From NCBI GenBank assembly GCA_963932145.1, contig CAWVQA010000098.1, positions 186,001-250,000 on the forward strand: a DNA stretch of 64,000 bases, written 5' to 3'. The notes under the pieces were generated by a model that had not been told where the DNA came from, ran no database searches, and saw only the letters and a list, made by a program, of their open reading frames with translations. Positions within the stretch are counted from its first letter, which is position 1; every line of letters begins with the position of its first letter. Below are positions 40,565-55,054 of this stretch, in pieces. Both the position numbers and the translations under genes were made by a program. The stretch is from Acanthosepion lycidas. Lineage: Eukaryota; Mollusca; Cephalopoda; Sepiida; Sepiidae.

Positions 40565-43500
40565 TGAAATCAATCAAAACTTATTGATTTTAACTAGTTT
40601 CACAAGTTTTGACAAAGTTTTATTTAAGATTTTATGTTTTACACAACTTTTAATTACATAGCGATTTACATGCAAAATCTAGCTTTTTTCACTACTTTTT
40701 AACGCTAGTTTGTAAATATCAATAACTGTTTGAGAACATTAGAAAAACAATGAAATTATTGAAAATCGATATGAAATCAATCAAAACTTATTGATTTTAA
40801 CTAGTTTCACAAGTTTTGACAAAGTTTTATTTACGATTTTATGTTTTACACAACTTTTAATTACATAGCGATTTACATGCAAAATCTAGCTTTTTTCACT
40901 ACTTTTTAACGCTAGTTTGTAAATATCAATAACTGTTTGAAAACATTAGAAAAACAATGAAATTATTGAAAATCGATATGAAATCAATCAAAACTTATTG
41001 ATTTGAACTAGTTTCACAAGTTTTGACAAAGTTTTATGTAAGATTTTATGTTTTACACAACTTTTAATTACATAGCGATTTACATGCAAAATCTAGCTTT
41101 TTTCACTACTTTTTAACGCTAGTTTGTAAATATCAATAACTGTTTGAAAACATTAAAAAAACAATGAAATTATTGAAAATCGATATGAAATCAATCAAAA
41201 CTTATTGATTTTAACTAGTTTCACAAGTTGTGACAAAGTTTTATTTAAGATTTTATGTTTTACACAACTTTTAATTACATAGCGATTTACATGCAAAATC
41301 TAGCTTTTTTCACTACTTTTTAACGCTAGTTTGTAAATATCAATAACTGTTTGAAAACATTAGAAAAACAATGAAATTATTGAAAATCGATATGAAATCA
41401 ATCAAAACTTATTGATTTTAACTAGTTTCACAAGTTTTGACAAAGTTTTATTTAAGATTTTATGTTTTACACAACTTTTAATTACATAGCGATTTACATG
41501 CAAAATCTAGCTTTTTTCACTACTTTTTAACGCTAGTTTGTAAATATCAATAACTGTTTGAAAACATTAGAAAAACAATGAAATTATTGAAAATCGATAT
41601 GAAATCAATCAAAACTTATTGATTTTAACTAGTTTCACAAGTTTTGACAAAGTTTTATTTAAGATTTTATGTTTTACACAACTTTTAATTACATAGCGAT
41701 TTACATGCAAAATCTAGCTTTTTTCACTACTTTTTAACGCTAGTTTGTAAATATCAATAACTGTTTGAAAACATTAGAAAAACAATGAAATTATTGAAAA
41801 TCGATATGAAATCAATCAAAACTTATTGATTTTAACTAGTTTCACAAGTTTTGACAAAGTTTTATTTAAGATTTTATGTTTTACACAACTTTTAATTACA
41901 TAGCGATTTACATGCAAAATCTAGCTTTTTTCACTACTTTTTAACGCTAGTTTGTAAATATCAATAACTGTTTGAAAACATTAGAAAAACAATGAAATTA
42001 TTGAAAATCGATATGAAATCAATCAAAACTTATTGATTTGAACTAGTTTCACAAGTTTTTACAAAGTTTTATGTAAGATTTTATGTTTTACACAACTTTT
42101 AATTACATAGCGATTTACATGCAAAATCTAGCTTTTTTCACTACTTTTTAACGCTAGTTTGTAAATATCAATAACTGTTTGAAAACATTAGAAAAACAAT
42201 GAAATTATTGAAAATCGATATGAAATCAATCAAAACTTATTGATTTTAACTAGTTTCACAAGTTTTGACAAAGTTTTATTTAAGATTTTATGTTTTACAC
42301 AACTTTTAATTATATAGCGGTTTACATGCAAAATCTAGCTTTTTTCACTACTTTTTAACGCTAGTTTGTAAATATCAATAACTGTTTGAAAACATTAAAA
42401 AAACAATGAAATTATTGAAAATCGATATGAAATCAATCAAAACTTATTGATTTTAACTAGTTTCACAAGTTGTGACAAAGTTTTATTTAAGATTTTATGT
42501 TTTACACAACTTTTAATTACATAGCGATTAACATGCAATATCTAGCTTTTTTCACTACTTTTTAACGCTAGTTTGTAAATATCAATAACTGTTTGAAAAC
42601 ATTAGAAAAACAATGAAATTATTGAAAATCGATATGAAATCAATCAAAACTTATTGATTTTAACTAGTTTCACAAGTTTTGACAAAGTTTTATTTAAGAT
42701 TTTATGTTTTACACAACTTTTAATTACATAGCGATTTACATGCAAAATCTAGCTTTTTTCACTACTTTTTAACGCTAGTTTGTAAATATCAATAACTGTT
42801 TGAAAACATGAGAAAAACAATGAAATTATTGAAAATCGATATGAAATCAATCAAAATTTATTGATTTTAACTAGTTTCACAAGTTTTGACAAAGTTTTAT
42901 TTAAGATTTTATGTTTTACACAACTTTTAATTACATAGCGATTTACATGCAAAATCTAGCTTTTTTCACTACTTTTTAACGTTAGTTTGTAAATATCAAT
43001 AACTGTTTGAAAACATTAGAAAAACAATGAAATTATTGAAAATCGATATGAAATCAATCAAAACTTATTGATTTTAACTAGTTTCACAAGTTTTGACAAA
43101 GTTTTATTTAAGATTTTATGTTTTACACAACTTTTAATTACATAGCGATTTACATGCAAAATCTAGCTTTTTTCACTACTTTTTAACGCTAGTTTGTAAA
43201 TATCAATAACTGTTTGAAAACATTAGAAAAACAATGAAATTATTGAAAATCGATATGAAATCAATCAAAACTTATTGATTTTAACTAGTTTCACAAGTTT
43301 TGACAAAGTTTTATTTAAGATTTTATGTTTTACACAACTTTTAATTACATAGCGATTTACATGCAAAATCTAGCTTTTTTCACTACTTTTTAACGTTAGT
43401 TTGTAAATATCAATAACTGTTTGAAAACATTAGAAAAACAATGAAATTATTGAAAATCGATATGAAATCAATCAAAACTTATTGATTTTAACTAGTTTCA

Positions 43501-44083
43501 CAAGTTTTGACAAAGTTTTATTTAAGATTTTATGTTTTACACAACTTTTAATTACATAGCGATTTACATGCAAAATCTAGCTTTTTTCACTACTTTTTAA
43601 CGCTAGTTTGTAAATATCAATAACTGTTTGAAAACATTAGAAAAACAATGAAATTATTGAAAATCGATATGAAATCAATCAAAACTTATTGATTTTAACT
43701 AGTTTCACAAGTTTTGACAAAGTTTTATTTAAGATTTTATGTTTTACACAACTTTTAATTACATAGCGATTTACATGCAAAATCTAGCATTTTTCACTAC
43801 TTTTTAACGCTAGTTTGTAAATATAAATAACTGTTTGAAAACATTAGAAAAACAATGAAATTATTGAAAATCGATATGAAATCAATCAAAACTTATTGAT
43901 TTTAACTAGTTTCACAAGTTTTGACAAAGTTTTATTTAAGATTTTATGTTTTACACAACTTTTAATTACATAGCGATTTACATGCAAAATCTAGCTTTTT
44001 TCACTACTTTTTAACGTTAGTTTGTAAATATCAATAACTGTTTGAAAACATTAGAAAAACAATGAAATTATTGAAAATCGATA
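40565..44083. repeat. 17-unit block (3519 bp), tandem copy 2
   Basis: Same class order and same rare marks as copy 1. After its last E the array continues with J K, whereas copy 1 continues into this block's S. No substitutions between the copies were noticed by eye. Confidence 0.93.
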
Positions 44084-44497
44084 TGAAATCAATCAAAACT
44101 TATTGATTTTAACTAGTTTCACAAGTTTTGACAAAGTTTTATTTAAGATTTTATATTTTACACAACTTTTAATTACATAGCGATTTACATGCAAAATCTA
44201 GCTTTTTTCACTACTTTTTAACGCTAGTTTGTAAATATCAATAACTGTTTGAAAACTTTAGAAAAACAATGAAATTATTGAAAATCGATATGAAATCAAT
44301 CAAAACTTATTGATTTTAACTAGTTTCACAAGTTTTGACAAAGTTTTATTTACGATTTTATGTTTTACACAACTTTTAATTACATAGCGATTTACATTCA
44401 AAATCTAGCATTTTTCACTACTTTTTAACGCTAGTTTGTAAATATCAATAACTGTTTGAAAACATTAGAAAAACAATGAAATTATTGAAAATCGATA
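42221..44497. repeat. 11-unit block A B N O C E C M E J K, copy 1
   Basis: Eleven units (2277 bp), followed by a second block of the same order in which the first unit is C rather than A. N O C E C M E J K A B with the same neighbours also lies inside the 16-unit blocks (26081-28357 and 29393-31669). This is probably the core HOR of the middle zone, as the 13-mer is of the flanks. Confidence 0.88.
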
Positions 44498-46774
44498 TGA
44501 AATCAATCAAAACTTATTGATTTTAACTAGTTTCACAAGTTTTGACAAAGTTTTATTTAAGATTTTATGTTTTACACAACTTTTAATTACATAGCGATTT
44601 ACATGCAAAATCTAGCTTTTTTCACTACTTTTTAACGCTAGTTTGTAAATATCAATAACTGTTTGAAAACATTAGAAAAACAATGAAATTATTGAAAATC
44701 GATATGAAATCAATCAAAACTTATTGATTTTAACTAGTTTCACAAGTTGTGACAAAGTTTTATTTAAGATTTTATGTTTTACACAACTTTTAATTACATA
44801 GCGATTAACATGCAAAATCTAGCTTTTTTCACTACTTTTTAACGCTAGTTTGTAAATATCAATAACTGTTTGAAAACATTAGAAAAACAATGAAATTATT
44901 GAAAATCGATATGAAATCAATCAAAACTTATTGATTTTAACTAGTTTCACAAGTTTTGACAAAGTTTTATTTAAGATTTTATGTTTTACACAACTTTTAA
45001 TTACATAGCGATTTACATGCAAAATCTAGCTTTTTTCACTACTTTTTAACGCTAGTTTGTAAATATCAATAACTGTTTGAAAACATGAGAAAAACAATGA
45101 AATTATTGAAAATCGATATGAAATCAATCAAAATTTATTGATTTTAACTAGTTTCACAAGTTTTGACAAAGTTTTATTTAAGATTTTATGTTTTACACAA
45201 CTTTTAATTACATAGCGATTTACATGCAAAATCTAGCTTTTTTCACTACTTTTTAACGTTAGTTTGTAAATATCAATAACTGTTTGAAAACATTAGAAAA
45301 ACAATGAAATTATTGAAAATCGATATGAAATCAATCAAAACTTATTGATTTTAACTAGTTTCACAAGTTTTGACAAAGTTTTATTTAAGATTTTATGTTT
45401 TACACAACTTTTAATTACATAGCGATTTACATGCAAAATCTAGCTTTTTTCACTACTTTTTAACGCTAGTTTGTAAATATCAATAACTGTTTGAAAACAT
45501 TAGAAAAACAATGAAATTATTGAAAATCGATATGAAATCAATCAAAACTTATTGATTTTAACTAGTTTCACAAGTTTTGACAAAGTTTTATTTAAGATTT
45601 TATGTTTTACACAACTTTTAATTACATAGCGATTTACATGCAAAATCTAGCTTTTTTCACTACTTTTTAACGTTAGTTTGTAAATATCAATAACTGTTTG
45701 AAAACATTAGAAAAACAATGAAATTATTGAAAATCGATATGAAATCAATCAAAACTTATTGATTTTAACTAGTTTCACAAGTTTTGACAAAGTTTTATTT
45801 AAGATTTTATGTTTTACACAACTTTTAATTACATAGCGATTTACATGCAAAATCTAGCTTTTTTCACTACTTTTTAACGCTAGTTTGTAAATATCAATAA
45901 CTGTTTGAAAACATTAGAAAAACAATGAAATTATTGAAAATCGATATGAAATCAATCAAAACTTATTGATTTTAACTAGTTTCACAAGTTTTGACAAAGT
46001 TTTATTTAAGATTTTATGTTTTACACAACTTTTAATTACATAGCGATTTACATGCAAAATCTAGCATTTTTCACTACTTTTTAACGCTAGTTTGTAAATA
46101 TAAATAACTGTTTGAAAACATTAGAAAAACAATGAAATTATTGAAAATCGATATGAAATCAATCAAAACTTATTGATTTTAACTAGTTTCACAAGTTTTG
46201 ACAAAGTTTTATTTAAGATTTTATGTTTTACACAACTTTTAATTACATAGCGATTTACATGCAAAATCTAGCTTTTTTCACTACTTTTTAACGTTAGTTT
46301 GTAAATATCAATAACTGTTTGAAAACATTAGAAAAACAATGAAATTATTGAAAATCGATATGAAATCAATCAAAACTTATTGATTTTAACTAGTTTCACA
46401 AGTTTTGACAAAGTTTTATTTAAGATTTTATATTTTACACAACTTTTAATTACATAGCGATTTACATGCAAAATCTAGCTTTTTTCACTACTTTTTAACG
46501 CTAGTTTGTAAATATCAATAACTGTTTGAAAACTTTAGAAAAACAATGAAATTATTGAAAATCGATATGAAATCAATCAAAACTTATTGATTTTAACTAG
46601 TTTCACAAGTTTTGACAAAGTTTTATTTACGATTTTATGTTTTACACAACTTTTAATTACATAGCGATTTACATTCAAAATCTAGCATTTTTCACTACTT
46701 TTTAACGCTAGTTTGTAAATATCAATAACTGTTTGAAAACATTAGAAAAACAATGAAATTATTGAAAATCGATA
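44498..46774. repeat. 11-unit block C B N O C E C M E J K, copy 2
   Basis: Same as 42221-44497 except that its first unit (44498) is plain consensus and its B unit (44705) lacks the GCAATATC mark. It runs straight into the A unit at 46775, where the large second copy begins. Confidence 0.88.
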
Positions 46775-49465
46775 TGAAATCAATCAAAACTTATTGATTT
46801 TAACTAGTTTCACAAGTTTTGACAAAGTTTTATTTAAGATTTTATGTTTTACACAACTTTTAATTATATAGCGGTTTACATGCAAAATCTAGCTTTTTTC
46901 ACTACTTTTTAACGCTAGTTTGTAAATATCAATAACTGTTTGAAAACATTAAAAAAACAATGAAATTATTGAAAATCGATATGAAATCAATCAAAACTTA
47001 TTGATTTTAACTAGTTTCACAAGTTGTGACAAAGTTTTATTTAAGATTTTATGTTTTACACAACTTTTAATTACATAGCGATTAACATGCAAAATCTAGC
47101 TTTTTTCACTACTTTTTAACGCTAGTTTGTAAATATCAATAACTGTTTGAAAACATTAGAAAAACAATGAAATTATTGAAAATCGATATGAAATCAATCA
47201 AAACTTATTGATTTTAACTAGTTTCACAAGTTTTGACAAAGTTTTATTTAAGATTTTATGTTTTACACAACTTTTAATTACATAGCGATTTACATGCAAA
47301 ATCTAGCTTTTTTCACTACTTTTTAACGCTAGTTTGTAAATATCAATAACTGTTTGAAAACATTAGAAAAACAATGAAATTATTGAAAATCGATATGAAA
47401 TCAATCAAAACTTATTGATTTTAACTAGTTTCACAAGTTTTGACAAAGTTTTATTTAAGATTTTATGTTTTACACAACTTTTAATTACATAGCGATTTAC
47501 ATTCAAAATCTAGCATTTTTCACTACTTTTTAACGCTAGTTTGTAAATATCAATAACGGTTTGAAAACATTAGAAAAACAATGAAATTATGGAAAATCGA
47601 TATGAAATCAATCAAAACTTATTGATTTTAACTAGTTTCACAAGTTTTGACAAAGTTTTATTTAAGATTTTATGTTTTACACAACTTTTAATTACATAGC
47701 GATTTACATGCAAAATCTAGCTTTTTTCACTACTTTTTAACGTTAGTTTGTAAATATCAATAACTGTTTGAAAACATTAGAAAAACAATGAAATTATTGA
47801 AAATCGATATGAAATCAATCAAAACTTATTGATTTTAACTAGTTTCACAAGTTTTGACAAAGTTTTATTTAAGATTTCATGTTTTACACAACTTTTAATT
47901 ACATAGCGATTTACATGCAAAATCTAGCTTTTTTCACTACTTTTTAACGCTAGTTTGTAAATATCAATAACTGTTTGAAAACATTAGAAAAACAATGAAA
48001 TTATTGAAAATCGATATGAAATCAATCAAAACTTATTGATTTTAACTAGTTTCACAAGTTTTGACAAAGTTTTATTTAAGATTTTATGTTTTACACAACT
48101 TTTAATTACATAGCGATTTACATGCAAAATCTAGCATTTTTCACTACTTTTTAACGCTAGTTTGTAAATATCAATAACTGTTTGAAAACATTAGAAAAAC
48201 AATGAAATTATTGAAAATCGATATGAAATCAATCAAAACTTATTGATTTTAACTAGTTTCACAAGTTTTGACAAAGTTTTATTTAAGATTTTATGTTTTA
48301 CACAACTTTTAATTACATAGCGATTTACATGCAAAATCTAGCTTTTTTCACTACTTTTTAACGTTAGTTTGTAAATATCAATAACTGTTTGAAAACATTA
48401 GAAAAACAATGAAATTATTGAAAATCGATATGAAATCAATCAAAACTTATTGATTTTAACTAGTTTCACAAGTTTTGACAAAGTTTTATTTAAGATTTTA
48501 TGTTTTACACAACTTTTAATTACATAGCGATTTACATGCAAAATCTAGCTTTTTTCACTACTTTTTAACGCTAGTTTGTAAATATCAATAACTGTTTGAA
48601 AACATTAAAAAAACAATGAAATTATTGAAAATCGATATGAAATCAATCAAAACTTATTGATTTTAACTAGTTTCACAAGTTTTGACAAAGTTTTATTTAA
48701 GATTTTATGTTTTACACAACTTTTAATTACATAACGATTTACATGCAAAATCTAGCATTTTTCACTACTTTTTAACGCTAGTTTGTAAATATAAATAACT
48801 GTTTGAAAACATTAGAAAAACAATGAAATTATTGAAAATCGATATGAAATCAATCAAAACTTATTGATTTTAACTAGTTTCACAAGTTTTGACAAAGTTT
48901 TATTTAAGATTTTATGTTTTACACAACTTTTAATTACATAGCGATTTACATGCAAAATCTAGCTTTTTTCACTACTTTTTAACGTTAGTTTGTAAATATC
49001 AATAACTGTTTGAAAACATTAGAAAAACAATGAAATTATTGAAAATCGATATGAAATCAATCAAAACTTATTGATTTTAACTAGTTTCACAAGTTTTGAC
49101 AAAGTTTTATTTAAGATTTTATATTTTACACAACTTTTAATTACATAGCGATTTACATGCAAAATCTAGCTTTTTTCACTACTTTTTAACGCTAGTTTGT
49201 AAATATCAATAACTGTTTGAAAACTTTAGAAAAACAATGAAATTATTGAAAATCGATATGAAATCAATCAAAACTTATTGATTTTAACTAGTTTCACAAG
49301 TTTTGACAAAGTTTTATTTACGATTTTATGTTTTACACAACTTTTAATTACATAGCGATTTACATTCAAAATCTAGCATTTTTCACTACTTTTTAACGCT
49401 AGTTTGTAAATATCAATAACTGTTTGAAAACATTAGAAAAACAATGAAATTATTGAAAATCGATA
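46775..49465. repeat. 13-unit HOR, copy 3
   Basis: Full A B C D E F G E H I E J K order, partner of 1-2691. It lacks the private C141G seen in the H unit of the first copy. Confidence 0.93.
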
Positions 49466-52400
49466 TGAAATCAATCAAAACTTATTGATTTTAACTAGTT
49501 TCACAAGTTGTGACAAAGTTTTATTTAAGATTTTATGTTTTACACAACTTTTAATTACATAGCGATTTACATGCAAAATCTAGCTTTTTTCACTACTTTT
49601 TAACGCTAGTTTGTAAATATCAATAACTGTTTGAAAACATTAGAAAAACAATGAAATTATTGAAAATCGATATGAAATCAATCAAAACTTATTGATTTTA
49701 ACTAGTTTCACAAGTTTTGACAAAGTTTTATTTAAGATTTTATGTTTTACACAACTTTTAATTACATAGCGATTTACATGCAAAATCTAGCATTTTTCAC
49801 TACTTTTTAACGCTAGTTTGTAAATATAAATAACTGTTTGAAAACATTAGAAAAACAATGAAATTATTGAAAATCGATATGAAATCAATCAAAACTTATT
49901 GATTTTAACTAGTTTCACAAGTTTTGACAAAGTTTTATTTAAGATTTTATGTTTTACACAACTTTTAATTACATAGCGATTTACATGCAAAATCTAGCTT
50001 TTTTCACTACTTTTTAACGTTAGTTTGTAAATATCAATAACTGTTTGAAAACATTAGAAAAACAATGAAATTATTGAAAATCGATATGAAATCAATCAAA
50101 ACTTATTGATTTTAACTAGTTTCACAAGTTTTGACAAAGTTTTATTTAAGATTTTATATTTTACACAACTTTTAATTACATAGCGATTTACATGCAAAAT
50201 CTAGCTTTTTTCACTACTTTTTAACGCTAGTTTGTAAATATCAATAACTGTTTGAAAACTTTAGAAAAACAATGAAATTATTGAAAATCGATATGAAATC
50301 AATCAAAACTTATTGATTTTAACTAGTTTCACAAGTTTTGACAAAGTTTTATTTACGATTTTATGTTTTACACAACTTTTAATTACATAGCGATTTACAT
50401 TCAAAATCTAGCATTTTTCACTACTTTTTAACGCTAGTTTGTAAATATCAATAACTGTTTGAAAACATTAGAAAAACAATGAAATTATTGAAAATCGATA
50501 TGAAATCAATCAAAACTTATTGATTTTAACTAGTTTCACAAGTTTTGACAAAGTTTTATTTAAGATTTTATGTTTTACACAACTTTTAATTATATAGCGG
50601 TTTACATGCAAAATCTAGCTTTTTTCACTACTTTTTAACGCTAGTTTGTAAATATCAATAACTGTTTGAAAACATTAAAAAAACAATGAAATTATTGAAA
50701 ATCGATATGAAATCAATCAAAACTTATTGATTTTAACTAGTTTCACAAGTTGTGACAAAGTTTTATTTAAGATTTTATGTTTTACACAACTTTTAATTAC
50801 ATAGCGATTAACATGCAAAATCTAGCTTTTTTCACTACTTTTTAACGCTAGTTTGTAAATATCAATAACTGTTTGAAAACATTAGAAAAACAATGAAATT
50901 ATTGAAAATCGATATGAAATCAATCAAAACTTATTGATTTTAACTAGTTTCACAAGTTTTGACAAAGTTTTATTTAAGATTTTATGTTTTACACAACTTT
51001 TAATTACATAGCGATTTACATGCAAAATCTAGCTTTTTTCACTACTTTTTAACGCTAGTTTGTAAATATCAATAACTGTTTGAAAACATTAGAAAAACAA
51101 TGAAATTATTGAAAATCGATATGAAATCAATCAAAACTTATTGATTTTAACTAGTTTCACAAGTTGTGACAAAGTTTTATTTAAGATTTTATGTTTTACA
51201 CAACTTTTAATTACATAGCGATTTACATTCAAAATCTAGCATTTTTCACTACTTTTTAACGCTAGTTTGTAAATATCAATAACGGTTTGAAAACATTAGA
51301 AAAACAATGAAATTATGGAAAATCGATATGAAATCAATCAAAACTTATTGATTTTAACTAGTTTCACAAGTTTTGACAAAGTTTTATTTAAGATTTTATG
51401 TTTTACACAACTTTTAATTACATAGCGATTTACATGCAAAATCTAGCTTTTTTCACTACTTTTTAACGTTAGTTTGTAAATATCAATAACTGTTTGAAAA
51501 CATTAGAAAAACAATGAAATTATTGAAAATCGATATGAAATCAATCAAAACTTATTGATTTTAACTAGTTTCACAAGTTTTGACAAAGTTTTATTTAAGA
51601 TTTCATGTTTTACACAACTTTTAATTACATAGCGATTTACATGCAAAATCTAGCATTTTTCACTACTTTTTAACGCTAGTTTGTAAATATAAATAACTGT
51701 TTGAAAACATTAGAAAAACAATGAAATTATTGAAAATCGATATGAAATCAATCAAAACTTATTGATTTTAACTAGTTTCACAAGTTTTGACAAAGTTTTA
51801 TTTAAGATTTTATGTTTTACACAACTTTTAATTACATAGCGATTTACATGCAAAATCTAGCTTTTTTCACTACTTTTTAACGTTAGTTTGTAAATATCAA
51901 TAACTGTTTGAAAACATTAGAAAAACAATGAAATTATTGAAAATCGATATGAAATCAATCAAAACTTATTGATTTTAACTAGTTTCACAAGTTTTGACAA
52001 AGTTTTATTTAAGATTTTATATTTTACACAACTTTTAATTACATAGCGATTTACATGCAAAATCTAGCTTTTTTCACTACTTTTTAACGCTAGTTTGTAA
52101 ATATCAATAACTGTTTGAAAACTTTAGAAAAACAATGAAATTATTGAAAATCGATATGAAATCAATCAAAACTTATTGATTTTAACTAGTTTCACAAGTT
52201 TTGACAAAGTTTTATTTACGATTTTATGTTTTACACAACTTTTAATTACATAGCGATTTACATTCAAAATCTAGCATTTTTCACTACTTTTTAACGCTAG
52301 TTTGTAAATATCAATAACTGTTTGAAAACTTTAGAAAAACAATGAAATTATTGAAAATCGATATGAAATCAATCAAAACTTATTGATTTTAACTAGTTTC

Positions 52401-53605
52401 ACAAGTTTTGACAAAGTTTTATTTACGATTTTATGTTTTACACAACTTTTAATTACATAGCGATTTACATTCAAAATCTAGCATTTTTCACTACTTTTTA
52501 ACGCTAGTTTGTAAATATCAATAACTGTTTGAAAACATTAGAAAAACAATGAAATTATTGAAAATCGATATGAAATCAATCAAAACTTATTGATTTTAAC
52601 TAGTTTCACAAGTTGTGACAAAGTTTTATTTAAGATTTTATGTTTTACACAACTTTTAATTACATAGCGATTTACATGCAAAATCTAGCTTTTTTCACTA
52701 CTTTTTAACGCTAGTTTGTAAATATCAATAACTGTTTGAAAACATTAGAAAAACAATGAAATTATTGAAAATCGATATGAAATCAATCAAAACTTATTGA
52801 TTTTAACTAGTTTCACAAGTTTTGACAAAGTTTTATTTAAGATTTTATGTTTTACACAACTTTTAATTACATAGCGATTTACATGCAAAATCTAGCATTT
52901 TTCACTACTTTTTAACGCTAGTTTGTAAATATAAATAACTGTTTGAAAACATTAGAAAAACAATGAAATTATTGAAAATCGATATGAAATCAATCAAAAC
53001 TTATTGATTTTAACTAGTTTCACAAGTTTTGACAAAGTTTTATTTAAGATTTTATGTTTTACACAACTTTTAATTACATAGCGATTTACATGCAAAATCT
53101 AGCTTTTTTCACTACTTTTTAACGTTAGTTTGTAAATATCAATAACTGTTTGAAAACATTAGAAAAACAATGAAATTATTGAAAATCGATATGAAATCAA
53201 TCAAAACTTATTGATTTTAACTAGTTTCACAAGTTTTGACAAAGTTTTATTTAAGATTTTATATTTTACACAACTTTTAATTACATAGCGATTTACATGC
53301 AAAATCTAGCTTTTTTCACTACTTTTTAACGCTAGTTTGTAAATATCAATAACTGTTTGAAAACTTTAGAAAAACAATGAAATTATTGAAAATCGATATG
53401 AAATCAATCAAAACTTATTGATTTTAACTAGTTTCACAAGTTTTGACAAAGTTTTATTTACGATTTTATGTTTTACACAACTTTTAATTACATAGCGATT
53501 TACATTCAAAATCTAGCATTTTTCACTACTTTTTAACGCTAGTTTGTAAATATCAATAACTGTTTGAAAACATTAGAAAAACAATGAAATTATTGAAAAT
53601 CGATA
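49466..53605. repeat. L M E J K, 10-unit variant, L M E J K
   Basis: Twenty units in the same order as 2692-6831: L M E J K (49466-50500), A B C D E F' E J K K (50501-52570) and L M E J K (52571-53605). The three private substitutions found in the first copy (two at 5176, one at 6004) are absent here. Confidence 0.9.
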
Positions 53606-55054
53606 TGAAATCAATCAAAACTTATTGATTTTAACTAGTTTCACAAGTTTTGACAAAGTTTTATTTAAGATTTTATGTTTTACACAACTTTTAATTATAT
53701 AGCGGTTTACATGCAAAATCTAGCTTTTTTCACTACTTTTTAACGCTAGTTTGTAAATATCAATAACTGTTTGAAAACATTAAAAAAACAATGAAATTAT
53801 TGAAAATCGATATGAAATCAATCAAAACTTATTGATTTTAACTAGTTTCACAAGTTGTGACAAAGTTTTATTTAAGATTTTATGTTTTACACAACTTTTA
53901 ATTACATAGCGATTAACATGCAAAATCTAGCTTTTTTCACTACTTTTTAACGCTAGTTTGTAAATATCAATAACTGTTTGAAAACATTAGAAAAACAATG
54001 AAATTATTGAAAATCGATATGAAATCAATCAAAACTTATTGATTTTAACTAGTTTCACAAGTTTTGACAAAGTTTTATTTAAGATTTTATGTTTTACACA
54101 ACTTTTAATTACATAGCGATTTACATGCAAAATCTAGCTTTTTTCACTACTTTTTAACGTTAGTTTGTAAATATCAATAACTGTTTGAAAACATTAGAAA
54201 AACAATGAAATTATTGAAAATCGATATGAAATCAATCAAAACTTATTGATTTTAACTAGTTTCACAAGTTTTGACAAAGTTTTATTTAAGATTTCATGTT
54301 TTACACAACTTTTAATTACATAGCGATTTACATGCAAAATCTAGCATTTTTCACTACTTTTTAACGCTAGTTTGTAAATATAAATAACTGTTTGAAAACA
54401 TTAGAAAAACAATGAAATTATTGAAAATCGATATGAAATCAATCAAAACTTATTGATTTTAACTAGTTTCACAAGTTTTGACAAAGTTTTATTTAAGATT
54501 TTATGTTTTACACAACTTTTAATTACATAGCGATTTACATGCAAAATCTAGCTTTTTTCACTACTTTTTAACGTTAGTTTGTAAATATCAATAACTGTTT
54601 GAAAACATTAGAAAAACAATGAAATTATTGAAAATCGATATGAAATCAATCAAAACTTATTGATTTTAACTAGTTTCACAAGTTTTGACAAAGTTTTATT
54701 TAAGATTTTATATTTTACACAACTTTTAATTACATAGCGATTTACATGCAAAATCTAGCTTTTTTCACTACTTTTTAACGCTAGTTTGTAAATATCAATA
54801 ACTGTTTGAAAACTTTAGAAAAACAATGAAATTATTGAAAATCGATATGAAATCAATCAAAACTTATTGATTTTAACTAGTTTCACAAGTTTTGACAAAG
54901 TTTTATTTACGATTTTATGTTTTACACAACTTTTAATTACATAGCGATTTACATTCAAAATCTAGCATTTTTCACTACTTTTTAACGCTAGTTTGTAAAT
55001 ATCAATAACTGTTTGAAAACATTAGAAAAACAATGAAATTATTGAAAATCGATA
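53606..55054. repeat. 7-unit variant A B E F' E J K
   Basis: Partner of 6832-8073, with one more K unit at 54848-55054. Since J is followed by K everywhere else, loss of K in the upstream copy is more likely than gain here. Confidence 0.9.
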
